A stretch of DNA of 64,000 bases from Ardenticatenaceae bacterium (GCA_020634245.1 JACKCC010000008.1:453395-517394); one strand, 5' to 3'. Positions 17,996 through 26,809 are shown, numbered from the stretch's first letter. Notes: generated by a model not told the origin, from the letters alone. Translations and numbers: made by a program.

Positions 17996-18082
17996 ATGAA
18001 TAACTTACGTCGATTTGTATCCAATAAGCAGCAGCGTGCAGTAACGGCAACTGACGATCTCTCAAAGCGCAATCTCCAGTAA
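17996..18082 (+). CDS. 28-residue small protein
   Basis: A short frame begins MNNLRRFVSNKQQRAV and ends SKRNLQ. It is basic and polar, with no membrane segment. Support comes from an excellent ribosome site (AAAGGAGA, 7 bases before the ATG) and from its position after the second direct-repeat promoter and 32 bases before the next gene. It could be a real peptide or a leader controlling translation of the gene at 18115. No homologue is known to me. Confidence 0.45.
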   Translation: MNNLRRFVSNKQQRAVTATDDLSKRNLQ

Positions 18083-18114
18083 TAAAACACACTGGCCTGA
18101 TTGAGGAGCGGCGT

Positions 18115-18405
18115 ATGGAATATCGCATTGATGGGGCTGTTCCCCCGCCGAGTCTAATGACCAGCGCCAAGACGTTTTCCCTTATTTTGTGCACCGAAGG
18201 ATTGTACGTCATCCATACTGGGCCAGATATGTCCCAAAAGCACAGCAAACTACTGACCGCCGAGCAAATCTCTGCAATCAACATCAAGGAAAACCTGCGC
18301 GAGATTGTCCTGGAGATTCACAGCAGCCAGGGAAAGTACAAATTCCGCCTGCCCCTGGAAGATAAAAACACAGCGGAAACAATGAAACGGGCGTTACGGC
18401 CGTAA
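18115..18405 (+). CDS. Small hypothetical protein, PH-like pattern
   Basis: The 96-residue product has alternating strands (FSLILCTEGLYVIHTG, REIVLEIHSSQGKYKFRLP) and a C-terminal helix (NTAETMKRALRP). Strand-rich sequence ending in one helix fits a small PH-like domain, as in bacterial PH/YcxB-type proteins, but the match is by pattern only and no binding residue can be named. The ATG at 18115 has GAGGAG about 7 bases upstream. It probably belongs to the transcript that starts at the repeat promoter near 17900. The octamer ACGGCCGT sits at its very 3' end and supplies the final RP codons. Confidence 0.7.
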   Translation: MEYRIDGAVPPPSLMTSAKTFSLILCTEGLYVIHTGPDMSQKHSKLLTAEQISAINIKENLREIVLEIHSSQGKYKFRLPLEDKNTAETMKRALRP

Positions 18406-18548
18406 ACCGGCCACATGCCCGCTCGGTGCAACATCCGCAAGCGACAGCTCGTTCGATCGTTTTCCGATCGTTTGTTCATTATAGTGTTGTACAGCTTTGA
18501 AAAAGAGCCATCAGCCCCAATTTACAGGTAGTCAAGAAGGAGCATCTT

Positions 18549-20972
18549 ATGTCCAAATCAAAATCATTTTTATATTCAGCAATCACCATATTTTTTGCCG
18601 GCAGTAGTTTGCTGGCCTTTTTATTTTTCTGGCTGGGCAGCGGGGTCAGGCAGTCGCAGGCTGCGCCAAACGCTACATTGTATGTCAACACGGCTGCCGG
18701 CAGTGACAGCAACAACTGCCTGTCCGCCGGAGCCGCCTGTAAAACGATTGGCGCGGCCGTTGCCAAAGCAGTAGACAACGACACCATCCAAATCGCAGCC
18801 GGGACTTATGCAGAAAACAATATTGAAGTCTTTAAGATTTTAACCATAACGGGAGCTGGCGCTGGCAGTACCATTATCGATGGCAATCATGCGGGACGGG
18901 TCATCCGAACGACCGTTAACCTCACCCTCTCCGGCGTAACCATTCAAAACGGAGCCACTATCACACCTTCCAGCAACATCTTCAACGTCGGCGGCGGCGC
19001 GATTTTGAACAGCGGCGCTTTGATCATTCAGAACAGCGTATTAAAGAACAATTCGGCTCTGGGCAGCGGTGGCGCTATCTTCACATTGAACAACGCTCTC
19101 GTCATCGAAAATACCGAAATTCTCAGTAACACGGCCGAAGGATTAGGCGGTGGCATTTACGGTTACAACGCCAATGGTGCGATTACACTGACCAATTCGC
19201 TGCTTGCCGGAAATACGGCCGTTGGCATTTACGGCGGCGGCATCGACACCAATGGACCTTTGTACCTGCGTGATACCACCGTCCGCGACAACAGTGCCGC
19301 TACCTTTGGTGGCGGTCTAAAAATCCACAATCAAGCAGTCTTGGAAAACGTAACCCTCACCGGTAACCAGTCCGAGTCCGGAGCGGCTCTCTTTTCCCAA
19401 CAAGGAGCGATTACGCTCACCAACAGTACCGTCAGTGGTAACACAGCCAACAACAACTATGGCGGCATTTATGTTAGCGGCCCAAGCACATCCATTTACC
19501 TGCAAAATAGCACCATCGCTAACAACCACCGAACCAACACTGTTGGCACCGGTTACAATGGCCTCATGATAGGCAACAGCGCTTCGGCGGCCATCGTCAA
19601 CACGATTTTTGCCAATAACGATAATCGTAACTGCGGTGGTACAAGCGGCAACTGGACCTCATTGGGCTACAACCTGTCGTCTGATTTTTATTGCGTCTTC
19701 ACCCAAACCCGCGATCAGCAAGGTGTCACGAATCCGCTGCTTGGTCCGCTGGCCGATAACGGCGGCGCAACATTGACTCATGCTTTGCTGCCCGGCAGCC
19801 CGGCTATTGACGCCGGTACCAATTCGGCCTGTCCTGCAGCCGACCAGCGCGGCGCGGCCCGGCCTTATGACGGCGACAACGACAGTACAGCCACGTGTGA
19901 TATTGGTGCATACGAAGCGCAGCATCAACTGACGATTGCCGATGTGTCGGTTTTGGAGGGGAACAGCGGTACGGTAACGGCCGTTTTCACCGTTACGCTT
20001 TCCCCCGACAGCAGCCAGACAGTGACTGTTGACTATGCGACGGCCAATAATTCGGCAACAGCGGGCAGTGACTACACGGCCGTTGCCAACACCCTCACCT
20101 TCTCCCCCGGCCAAACCAGCAAAACCATCAGCGTCCCCGTCATTGGCGACACAAATGATGAGGTTGATGAGACTTTCTTCGTCAATCTGAGCAATCCGAC
20201 CAACGCCGAAATCCAGGACAGCCAGGCCATTGGCACTATCATTGACAATGATGGTTTGCCCGCTCTGACCATCTCCGACAAAACATTACTGGAAGGAAAC
20301 ACAGGCACAGTTAATGCCGTCTTTAACGTGACTCTCTCTCCGGCCAGCAGCAGCGTGGTGACGGTAAATTATGCGACGGTGAATGGTACGGCCGTTGCCG
20401 GGAGTGACTATACGGCCGTTGCCAACACCCTCACCTTTGGCATTGGCGAAACCAGCAAACAAATCACCGTACCCATCATCGGCGACAATATCGACGAAGG
20501 CAGCAGCGAGAGCTTCACCGTACAGCTTTCCGGCGCAGTCAACGCCAACATAGACGATGCTCAGGGCAGCGGCACCATCACCGACGACGATACCGCCCGT
20601 CTTTCCCACGGCGTTGGACCATCCGTTTTAGAAGGTGACAGCGGCACAAAAAATGCCACCTTCACCGTTAACCTTTCCACCCCGGCGGCCTTTATCATCA
20701 CCGTCGATTACGTCGTCAGTTCCGGCTATGGTGATACGGGGGCGAAAGAAGGCGAGGATTTCGTCGCTGCTGCCGGCACCCTCACCTTCCAGCCCGGCCA
20801 AACCAGCAAAACTTACAACGTCCAAATTATCGGCGACACCGTTGGTGAAACGGATGAGGTTTTCAGTTCCCTTATCAGCAATGCCAATGCGCCTATTTCG
20901 GTCAACGGCAGTCTGGCCCATATTTTGAACGACGACAATTACCTGGTTTTCCTGCCAACAATCATTCGTTAG
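18549..20972 (+). CDS. Secreted beta-helix protein with three Calx-beta domains
   Basis: The 807-residue product has a signal peptide (hydrophobic about 8-30, cleavage near SQAAP). Residues about 45-430 form a right-handed parallel beta-helix: repeats such as NTEILSNTAEGLGGGIYGYN, LRDTTVRDNSAATFGGGLKI and a NPLLGPLADNGGATLTHALL end typical of 'choice-of-anchor Q' proteins. Three Calx-beta domains follow (about 465-570, 573-685 and 690-795), each with VLEGNSGT..A.FTV.LS and a closing DDD/NDD turn. The C-terminus YLVFLPTIIR matches the short hydrophobic tail seen on many Chloroflexota exported proteins, perhaps a sorting signal. Calx-beta domains bind calcium and mediate adhesion. ATG 18549 has GAAGGAG upstream. 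Confidence 0.9.
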   Translation: MSKSKSFLYSAITIFFAGSSLLAFLFFWLGSGVRQSQAAPNATLYVNTAAGSDSNNCLSAGAACKTIGAAVAKAVDNDTIQIAAGTYAENNIEVFKILTITGAGAGSTIIDGNHAGRVIRTTVNLTLSGVTIQNGATITPSSNIFNVGGGAILNSGALIIQNSVLKNNSALGSGGAIFTLNNALVIENTEILSNTAEGLGGGIYGYNANGAITLTNSLLAGNTAVGIYGGGIDTNGPLYLRDTTVRDNSAATFGGGLKIHNQAVLENVTLTGNQSESGAALFSQQGAITLTNSTVSGNTANNNYGGIYVSGPSTSIYLQNSTIANNHRTNTVGTGYNGLMIGNSASAAIVNTIFANNDNRNCGGTSGNWTSLGYNLSSDFYCVFTQTRDQQGVTNPLLGPLADNGGATLTHALLPGSPAIDAGTNSACPAADQRGAARPYDGDNDSTATCDIGAYEAQHQLTIADVSVLEGNSGTVTAVFTVTLSPDSSQTVTVDYATANNSATAGSDYTAVANTLTFSPGQTSKTISVPVIGDTNDEVDETFFVNLSNPTNAEIQDSQAIGTIIDNDGLPALTISDKTLLEGNTGTVNAVFNVTLSPASSSVVTVNYATVNGTAVAGSDYTAVANTLTFGIGETSKQITVPIIGDNIDEGSSESFTVQLSGAVNANIDDAQGSGTITDDDTARLSHGVGPSVLEGDSGTKNATFTVNLSTPAAFIITVDYVVSSGYGDTGAKEGEDFVAAAGTLTFQPGQTSKTYNVQIIGDTVGETDEVFSSLISNANAPISVNGSLAHILNDDNYLVFLPTIIR

Positions 20973-20983
20973 TGCGATAACGC

Positions 20984-21022
20984 AAAGCCCGTCCGAAGAG
21001 AATACGCTTTGGACGGGCTTTT
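20984..21022 (+). terminator. Hairpin terminator after the beta-helix gene
   Basis: AAAGCCCGTCC (20984-20994) and GGACGGGCTTT (21011-21021) pair, with extra AAG/CTT pairing inside, 12 bases past the stop, ending in a short T-run. Confidence 0.8.
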
Positions 21023-21052
21023 GGCCCAAGCAAAAAGCCAAAGAGAAACGAG

Positions 21053-21111
21053 TGCCTGGCACAGGGCAAACGTCCTTGCTTATTAGACCATGATCCGCCC
21101 TGTGCCAGGCA
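21053..21111. repeat. Inverted repeat, 15-bp arms
   Basis: TGCCTGGCACAGGGC (21053-21067) and its exact reverse complement (21097-21111) enclose 29 bases. The gap 20973-21280 otherwise holds the terminator, this repeat and the promoter at 21151. The TGCCTG core also appears in the palindrome at 56235-56257, suggesting a repeat family. Confidence 0.65.
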
Positions 21112-21150
21112 TTACCACAATTTTCCCGCATATACAAAAAGCTAGACTGA

Positions 21151-21179
21151 TTGACCTACAACTTACCTTGTATTATGAT
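21151..21179 (+). promoter_or_regulatory. Sigma-70-like promoter of the small basic protein
   Basis: TTGACC (21151-21156), a 17-bp spacer and TATGAT (21174-21179) are close to consensus. The expected transcript would have a leader of about 95 bases before the ATG at 21281. Confidence 0.7.
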
Positions 21180-21280
21180 CGATAATGTCTTCCATTTTTG
21201 TTTGGAAGCAGTCTGTTTATATAGATTATTCTCTTTTTCTCCGCGTTCACCGCGGTTGTTTTCACAGGGAGATGAAGAAT

Positions 21281-21382
21281 ATGGGTAAAGGGCAGGAAAG
21301 AGGCAAAAAGGGCAAAGACAACAAGCCCAAACTAAGCATCAAAGATAAGAAAAAGCGCAAACAGAAGAAAGAAACCGCCTGA
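21281..21382 (+). CDS. 33-residue lysine-rich small protein
   Basis: The frame MGKGQERGKKGKDNKPKLSI continues to KKRKQKKETA; about half of all residues are K or R. The MGKGxxxxKKGK start recalls the tiny ribosome-associated Thx-type proteins, but similarity over such a biased sequence is weak. The ATG at 21281 has AGGGAG about 10 bases upstream; MKN three codons earlier is the alternative start. A near-consensus promoter at 21151 suggests strong expression, which would suit a nucleic-acid-associated protein. Function unknown. Confidence 0.6.
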   Translation: MGKGQERGKKGKDNKPKLSIKDKKKRKQKKETA

Positions 21383-21467
21383 ATGGCTTTTTCTGTCTTT
21401 CATTTAATCGATCTGTTATCCGGTGAAGGTTTTTCAAGGGTGAGTTGCGGCCGTTTCCACCCACCCA

Positions 21468-21845
21468 TTACTTCTGCTGCAAAAAGTTAACTGCCTCATC
21501 CCAATCACGAAATAATGTCACGCTCAGGCCTGCATTCCGGGCAAACGTCTCAACAAAATCATGAGAATGGTCATCAGGCGCAACAAGAAGAGCGACAACG
21601 GCCGTACTGTCCACATCAGGGCTAACCATGTCATCGTAAGCAAATTGATAATTATGGACGACCGAATCCATGTTCCGGGCCTGCCGCACATCCGTTAAAT
21701 AACGATTAATCCCCAATTTGCGCCCCTCGGCATGAGCCGCAACATTTTGCTCCATTGCCGACTGGCTCGTAATTTCTCCCACCACAGTCAAAATAATGTA
21801 CGTGCCATCATCCGATAACTTGACCTCATAAGAAGATGCTGCCAT
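21468..21845 (-). CDS. SpoIIAA/STAS-like protein
   Basis: The 125-residue product reads as alternating strands and helices (YIILTVVGEITSQSAMEQNV, LGINRYLTDVRQARNMDS, VVALLVAPDDHSHDFVETFA, SVTLFRDWDEAVNFLQQ). This is the pattern of the SpoIIAA-like (STAS-fold) family of small cytosolic proteins that occur as single domains in environmental bacteria. The phosphorylatable serine of true anti-sigma antagonists is not obvious. ATG 21845 has AGGGA at 7-8 bases. It stands alone, convergent with the small basic gene, so its partner is unknown. Confidence 0.7.
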   Translation of the reverse strand: MAASSYEVKLSDDGTYIILTVVGEITSQSAMEQNVAAHAEGRKLGINRYLTDVRQARNMDSVVHNYQFAYDDMVSPDVDSTAVVALLVAPDDHSHDFVETFARNAGLSVTLFRDWDEAVNFLQQK

Positions 21846-21895
21846 TTTATTTCCCTATTGAATCGATTCAAAGCGGGAACGGAAAAATATTTTGA

Positions 21896-22105
21896 ATGAT
21901 GCAGCAATGGTTATCCCGGTTCCCCAGAGTAAACCGCAAGAACAAACTGTACAGTACCGGCAGTGAGATTCATCTTGACCTCACCTCAGCCGTAACAGGG
22001 TCGATTGACAACGGCCGTTACCTGGCTGTTTGGGAAAACATGGCCGGCGGTTTTAACGGGGATAATTACAACGTGCGCGGCCAATTAACAGTTCCTAAAG
22101 GGCTT
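21896..22105 (+). pseudogene. Remnant of a secreted repeat protein (334-bp gap)
   Basis: The gap 21846-22179 has no intact gene. One frame over about 21955-22100 reads GSEIHLDLTSAVTGSIDNGR then YLAVWENMAGGFNGDNYNVR. This resembles the 'GRFVVAWE...DGDGYGVFAQRF' repeats of large secreted proteins. Just upstream, another frame (about 21905-21960) reads like coding sequence and ends at a stop, which suggests a frameshift. I take this as a decayed fragment; confidence is low because it is short. Confidence 0.35.
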
Positions 22106-22132
22106 TCCTGCCGGCGGTTATCAAATAAGGAA

Positions 22133-22159
22133 ACGGCCGTTTCGGGTGGAAACGGCCGT
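22133..22159 (-). terminator. Paired-octamer hairpin after the selenocysteine fdhA
   Basis: ACGGCCGTTTC (22133-22143) and GAAACGGCCGT (22149-22159) form an 11-bp stem with a 5-base loop, 21 bases past the fdhA stop. Each arm contains one copy of the genome-wide octamer. Confidence 0.6.
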
Positions 22160-22179
22160 CTATCCAACAAACTAACAAA

Positions 22180-24858
22180 CTACGCAAATTCAACCAGCTT
22201 CCCAATTCGCACCGCCGCTACCTTCGTTTCCGGAATCTTGGCCACCGGGTCCAGCGCCGAATTCGTCAGCACATTCGTCGGTGCGTCGGGGAAGTGAAAC
22301 GTCATCGACACCACACCGGGCAGGCAAATCTCCGTCACCTTGACCCGGACCACCAGATCGCCGCGCCGCGACTCCACGCCGACCATCTCGCCATCCACCA
22401 CGCCAAACCGTTCCGCGTCCTGCGGATTGATGAGCAGCAGTTCTTCGCCGTTCAAAACGCCCAACCCTTCCTCACGATGGGTCATCGAGCCGCTGTGCCA
22501 GTGGAACAGGCTGCGGTCCGTTGTCAGCAGCAGCGGATACTCGTCGTCCGGCTGCTCAAACGGGGCACGGTAGCTCAACGGTGAGAAATGCCCCTTGCCC
22601 CGCGAGAACTTATCCTTGTGCAGGAAGCGCGTGCCGGGGTGATCGGTCGTCGGGCAAGGCCACTGCAAACCGGCCGTATCTTCCAGTCGCTCGTAGGTGA
22701 TGCCGCCGTAAATGGGCGTCACCCGGTTGATTTCTTCCATGATTTCCTGTGGGCTGTTGAAATCAAAGCCATGATCGCTCATCCGCTGGCCCAGTTGAGC
22801 CACAATCCACCAGTCGGGCTTGGAATCGCCCACCGGCGGGATGGCCTGGCGCACCCGCTGGACGCGCCGTTCGGTGTTGGTGAAACTGCCATCCTTTTCG
22901 GCATAGGAGGAAGCGGGGAGGATGACGTCGGCGAATTCGGCCGTTTCCGACATAAACAAATCCTGCACCACAAAAAACTCAATCTTTTCCAGCGCCTCGC
23001 GCACATGGTTGGCATTAGCTTCCGTCAGCAGCGGATTTTCACCCACCAGATACATCGCTTTGATATTACCCTCGGCCATCTCATTGAAAATCTCGACGTG
23101 CGTCAGCCCATTCTCCGGCGATAAGGGCACGCCCCAGGCCGCCTCGAATTTTTTCTGGATGTCTGGATTCGTTACCTGCTGATAGCCGGGATAAACGTTG
23201 GGCAGGCCGCCCAAATCGCAGGCCCCTTGAACATTGTTCTGGCCGCGCAGCGGATTCACACCCGTCGACGGCTTACCCACATTGCCAGTCAGCATCGCCA
23301 GATTGGCCGTGGCCATGACGTTATCGGTGCCGTGCGTGTGCTGGGTGATACCCATTGCGTAATAAAGCGCCGACGGTTTGTGCGTGGCATACAGCCGCGC
23401 CGCCGCCTGGATTTGCGACCAGGGCACGCCGGTGATTTCAGTGACGTATTCCGGCGTAAACTCCTCCAGCGATTCTTTGAATGCTTCAAAGTTCTCGGTG
23501 CGCTCGGCGATAAATTCGTCGTCGGCCAGCCCTTCATCGACAATGACGCGGGCGATGCCCATGAGCAGCACCACGTCGCTGCCCGGCTGATGCTGGATGA
23601 AAATGTCGGCCTGCCGCACCAGATCGATTTCCTTGGGATTGGCGACGATGAGTTTGGCCCCCTTGTTCACCGCCCGCCGGATGCGATGGCCAATGATGGG
23701 ATGGGCGGCTGTCGTGTTGGTGCCGATGTTGAAGAAACAGGCTGTGCCATCAATCTCCTGGATGGAGTTGGTCATTGCCCCGCTGCCAAATGCTGTGACC
23801 AGACCGGCCACCGTGGGGCTGTGTCAAAGCCTGGCGCAGTGGTCGACCGTGTTGGTTTGCATCACTGCGCGGGCGAATTTTTGGATTAAGTAATTATCCT
23901 CATTCGTACATTTGGCCGAGGCCAGCGCCGCAAATTGGCGGCCTTTGTAAGGCGCCAGCTTTTCGGCGACTAAATCGAGGGCTTCATCCCAGGTCGCTTC
24001 GACGAATTCGCCGTCTTTTTTGATGAGGGGCGTCGTCAGCCGGTCGGGATGGTTGATGAAGTTGTAGCCAAAGCGCCCTTTGACGCACAGGCTGCCTTGA
24101 TTGGACGGCCGTTCCCCATCCGCCCGCACACTCACCACCCGATCCCCCTTGACGCCCAGGTATATGCCGCAGCCCACGCCGCAGTAGACGCAGGTGGTCT
24201 GGACTTCGTGGGACGGCCGTATCGTCCGCTTGGGAGCCAGCGAACCCACCGGACAGCGCACCACACACTCGCCGCACGATTCACAAATTGACTCGATGAA
24301 CGGCTTGTCGGCAAACGTGCCGACGACGGTGCGGTTGCCTCGTTCGATGAAGCTCAACACGCCCAAACCCACAATTTCGTCGCAGGTGCGCACGCAAATG
24401 CCGCAGGCGATACATTTGTTGGGATCATACTTGAAAAATGGATTCGACGTATCGATAGGCAGCAGTTCGGCGCGTGGCGTGAGATGCATGAGCCGGTCGC
24501 CATTCACGCCCACACTATCCGCCACGCGCAGCAGCTCGCAGTGATGGCTGGAGCCACAGGAAAGGCATTCCTGGTGGTGGTTGGCGATGAGCAGTTCGGC
24601 GTTCATCTGCCGCGCCGCACGAATGGCTGGCGTGTCGGTCTTGACTTCCAAGCCATCGGCAACAGGCGTGAGGCAGGACATGACGTTGCGGCCACCTACC
24701 TCCACCTCGCACATCCGGCAAGCCCCCACCGGTTTCAAATCAGGATGGTGGCACAGATGGGGAATATAAATCCCGTTTTCCATTGCCGCATCCAGAATAT
24801 TGGCATCGGCATCGGCCGTAATTTCCATCCCGTCGATTGTTAATTTAATTTTTTTCAT
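22180..24858 (-). CDS. fdhA: Formate dehydrogenase catalytic subunit, selenocysteine type
   Basis: Two frames separated by one in-frame UGA (23824-23826) are a single 892-residue selenoprotein. The N-terminus is NuoG-like: a 2Fe-2S domain (CHHPDLKPVGACRMC and a later C), then 4Fe-4S sites CIACGICVRTC and CESCGECVVRCPVG. The molybdopterin domain starts with the 4Fe-4S motif CVYCGVGCG. At residue 345 the sequence is NTVDHCARL-U-HSPTVAGL, precisely where FDH-H of E. coli has selenocysteine. A SECIS hairpin follows the UGA. The enzyme oxidises formate to CO2, or reduces CO2, at Mo/W-bis-MGD and passes electrons to the NuoEF-like subunit at 26883. ATG 24858 has AAGGA upstream. Naive annotation would split this gene in two. 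Confidence 0.95.
23795..23826 (-). promoter_or_regulatory. Selenocysteine UGA and bacterial SECIS hairpin
   Basis: In the mRNA, UGA (23826-23824) is followed after 12 bases by GUGGCC-GGUCU-GGUCAC (23811-23795), a six-pair stem with a GGUCU loop. E. coli fdhF has a stem at nearly the same distance with the same GGUCU in its loop, which SelB recognises. This supports reading the UGA as selenocysteine. Confidence 0.88.
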
Positions 24859-24905
24859 TAGGATTCCTTATAAGGAAACAAGAAATTTGTGTTTATTTCT
24901 AAGTG

Positions 24906-24978
24906 TCAAACATCATATTTATTCTTGTAATCCTGGATCACTTCCATCGCATCTATATAATCTTGTTGCTGAGGATCG
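24906..24978 (-). pseudogene. Detached 3' end of the PsbP/TPR-like gene
   Basis: On the minus strand this piece reads DPQQQDYIDAMEVIQDYKNK and ends YDV-stop, in frame with the gene at 26095-26809 once the insertion sequence and one 8-bp target copy are removed. It is the original C-terminus of that protein, cut off by the insertion. Confidence 0.85.
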
Positions 24979-26094
24979 GGCACTGGGTCTGTAGTATGGG
25001 ATTTGAACAAAATCAAGAAATGAGCGAAAACTCCGCTGTCAAAGACCAATTTGATTGTGGAGAAGAAGCTCATGAATCTCGACTTGTTCAAACCCCTATG
25101 TCCTCAATGTTACACAGATAATTCAACAATGCATACAACTTATACTGTCCAAAGCGGCCAGGTACGTCAAATACTTCATTGTCACACTTGTGACCACTAC
25201 TTCTCGGAAACCAGGGGAATGCCCCTGGCGGGTTTGCGGACACCGCTGAGCCGCATTCAACAAATTTTGACAGCCATTCACGAAGGATTAGGCATCAACG
25301 CCGCTTGTCGAACCTTCAACGTGTCCAAAAACAGCATCAAGGAGTGGGAACGGCGCTTGTCGGCTGTCAAACATGTATTGCTTTTGTACAGTCTATGTCA
25401 TCAGTTTCTGCAACAAATCCTGGAAGGGGATGAACTGTACACCAAAGTCCATCATAATCGACCACCATCTGAATCCGAAGGTTGGACGGTGGTCATCATG
25501 GAACGCGCCAGTCGTTTTCTCTGGACGCTCCAATGTGGTCAACGGGACCAGGAATTGTTCACTCAAGCCATTCATGACATATGTCAGGTCATGGCCCAAA
25601 CGCAAGACCTCGCGTTGCTCACCGATGGCGAACGACGCTATGGCAACTTGCTCTTTGCCGCTTGTTGTCGGGCGCTGTACACCGGTAAACCGGGCCGACC
25701 CGCCCAAACGCTGCCTGAAGGGGTTAAAGTGCGCCTGAAAAACAAAGGATTATCGCCTCATTCTGCTCGCCCTAAATATGAAGCGCCACAACGAGAACAT
25801 CCCCGAACGGTACAGAATCTGGCAGAAACGGCGATTCATGCCAATCATGTGGAAGCATTCAACAGCGCACTCAGGCGACAGTTGGCTTGTTTCCGCCGTA
25901 AGGCCAATACGTATGCTAAATTGAAAAGTGCGTTGCAGCGTCGCTTGGACGTTCACTGGTTGCTGCACAATTTTATTCGTCCCCATTTTACGACGAAGGT
26001 GGTCCCGGCTGTTGCTTTAGGCATCTTCGCCACGGGGTTGTCTTGGGCTCAGTTGTTGACGATTCAGACATTCCCATTCAACTGACCCAGTGCC
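24979..26094 (+). mobile_element. IS1-like insertion sequence with 8-bp target duplication
   Basis: The 1116-bp element has 23-bp terminal inverted repeats (24979-25001 and 26072-26094) that match at 20 positions, both starting GGCACTGGGTC when read inwards. The flanks carry GAGGATCG at 24971-24978 and 26095-26102, an exact 8-bp target duplication. It holds a single transposase gene. Intact ends and duplication point to recent insertion. It contains no ACGGCCGT octamer, unlike most of the host DNA. Confidence 0.95.
25072..26085 (+). CDS. IS1-type transposase (single ORF)
   Basis: The 337-residue product begins with a zinc ribbon (CPQCYTDN...CHTCDHYF), then a helix-turn-helix (GINAACRTFNVSKNSIKEWE, about 75-94), and a DDE catalytic domain: GDELYTKV (first D), LLTDGERRYG (second D) and NHVEAFNSALRR (final E). 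Insertion sequences of the IS1 group often need a frameshift to join two ORFs; here the frame is continuous. ATG 25072 has a GGAGAAG-type site upstream. The gene fills the element, and its stop lies inside the right inverted repeat. Confidence 0.9.
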   Translation: MNLDLFKPLCPQCYTDNSTMHTTYTVQSGQVRQILHCHTCDHYFSETRGMPLAGLRTPLSRIQQILTAIHEGLGINAACRTFNVSKNSIKEWERRLSAVKHVLLLYSLCHQFLQQILEGDELYTKVHHNRPPSESEGWTVVIMERASRFLWTLQCGQRDQELFTQAIHDICQVMAQTQDLALLTDGERRYGNLLFAACCRALYTGKPGRPAQTLPEGVKVRLKNKGLSPHSARPKYEAPQREHPRTVQNLAETAIHANHVEAFNSALRRQLACFRRKANTYAKLKSALQRRLDVHWLLHNFIRPHFTTKVVPAVALGIFATGLSWAQLLTIQTFPFN

Positions 26095-26809
26095 GAGGAT
26101 CGATTAGCAAACAAATCTTAAGAAAATTCTCCGCCTCTAAAATAGTTGCTAGAATTTGGTCTTCTGGGACATGGCCTTTTTCAACCATTTGCATGAGCGT
26201 CATACTAGCCCCAAAGAAATTCCAAGGAAATTCATGAGTCACCGGCATGCCCATTCTAAACTCTTTTAGAGCCTTTTGATAGCGACCTGCCCTAAAATGG
26301 GCATGCCCTCGTTTCGCAAATTTTGCCGCTTCCATCATCCGGTCTATTTTACTGGAAGTTGTGACTGGCTTTGTTGGTGTAATTAAACGAAATGACCCTG
26401 CAATCCCGTCCCAAACTTGTTCCCTTTCTTCGAACACTTGCTGATCCGAACAACCTACGGTCATAGCATATTCAGTTTCACCAAAGACGATGAGGTATTT
26501 TTTCATCCAGTCTCTTTTCGTCATCCGGTAGCGTGCTGTAACATGATCTACGTGTCCAACTGTTATTCTGCCAAACTCTAAATCAGTATATTGTTTTTCT
26601 TGAGCATAACGTTTGAATTCACGTTCCGTTTGTTCTAACGGTTCCGGGATTATCCAGCCAAATACAATATTAAAGGACTCTTTAGTGTCACTATAAATAA
26701 ACCCGATCGAAGCCCCATGTTGGCCCTTAACCGGCTCTCCCCTAGGAAATGACCATTTTGGGGGGATGTCGATCTCAAAACCATATTGCTTACTTCGATA
26801 GGTCCTCAT
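26078..26809 (-). CDS. PsbP-like/TPR-like protein truncated by an insertion sequence
   Basis: The present frame gives 243 residues. The first 150 have the PsbP/DcrB-type pattern (YGFEIDIPPKWSF, then beta strands with FNIVFGWIIP and YLIVFGETEYAMTVGCS and a final GSFRLI). A helical TPR-like pair follows (AKRGHAHFRAGRYQKALKEF). The last five codons (RHWVS) come from the right end of the insertion sequence; the original 21-residue end is stranded at 24906. The product may still fold, since only the last helix is lost. It lies between the two subunits of the selenocysteine formate dehydrogenase, so it was probably part of that operon. The start at 26809 has only a weak purine-rich site. Confidence 0.85.
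   Translation of the reverse strand: MRTYRSKQYGFEIDIPPKWSFPRGEPVKGQHGASIGFIYSDTKESFNIVFGWIIPEPLEQTEREFKRYAQEKQYTDLEFGRITVGHVDHVTARYRMTKRDWMKKYLIVFGETEYAMTVGCSDQQVFEEREQVWDGIAGSFRLITPTKPVTTSSKIDRMMEAAKFAKRGHAHFRAGRYQKALKEFRMGMPVTHEFPWNFFGASMTLMQMVEKGHVPEDQILATILEAENFLKICLLIDPRHWVS

Noticed and set aside
23824..23826. In-frame stop splitting the formate dehydrogenase gene, as in a pseudogene
   Set aside because: The frame is unchanged on both sides, the stop is UGA exactly at the known selenocysteine position, and a SECIS hairpin follows.
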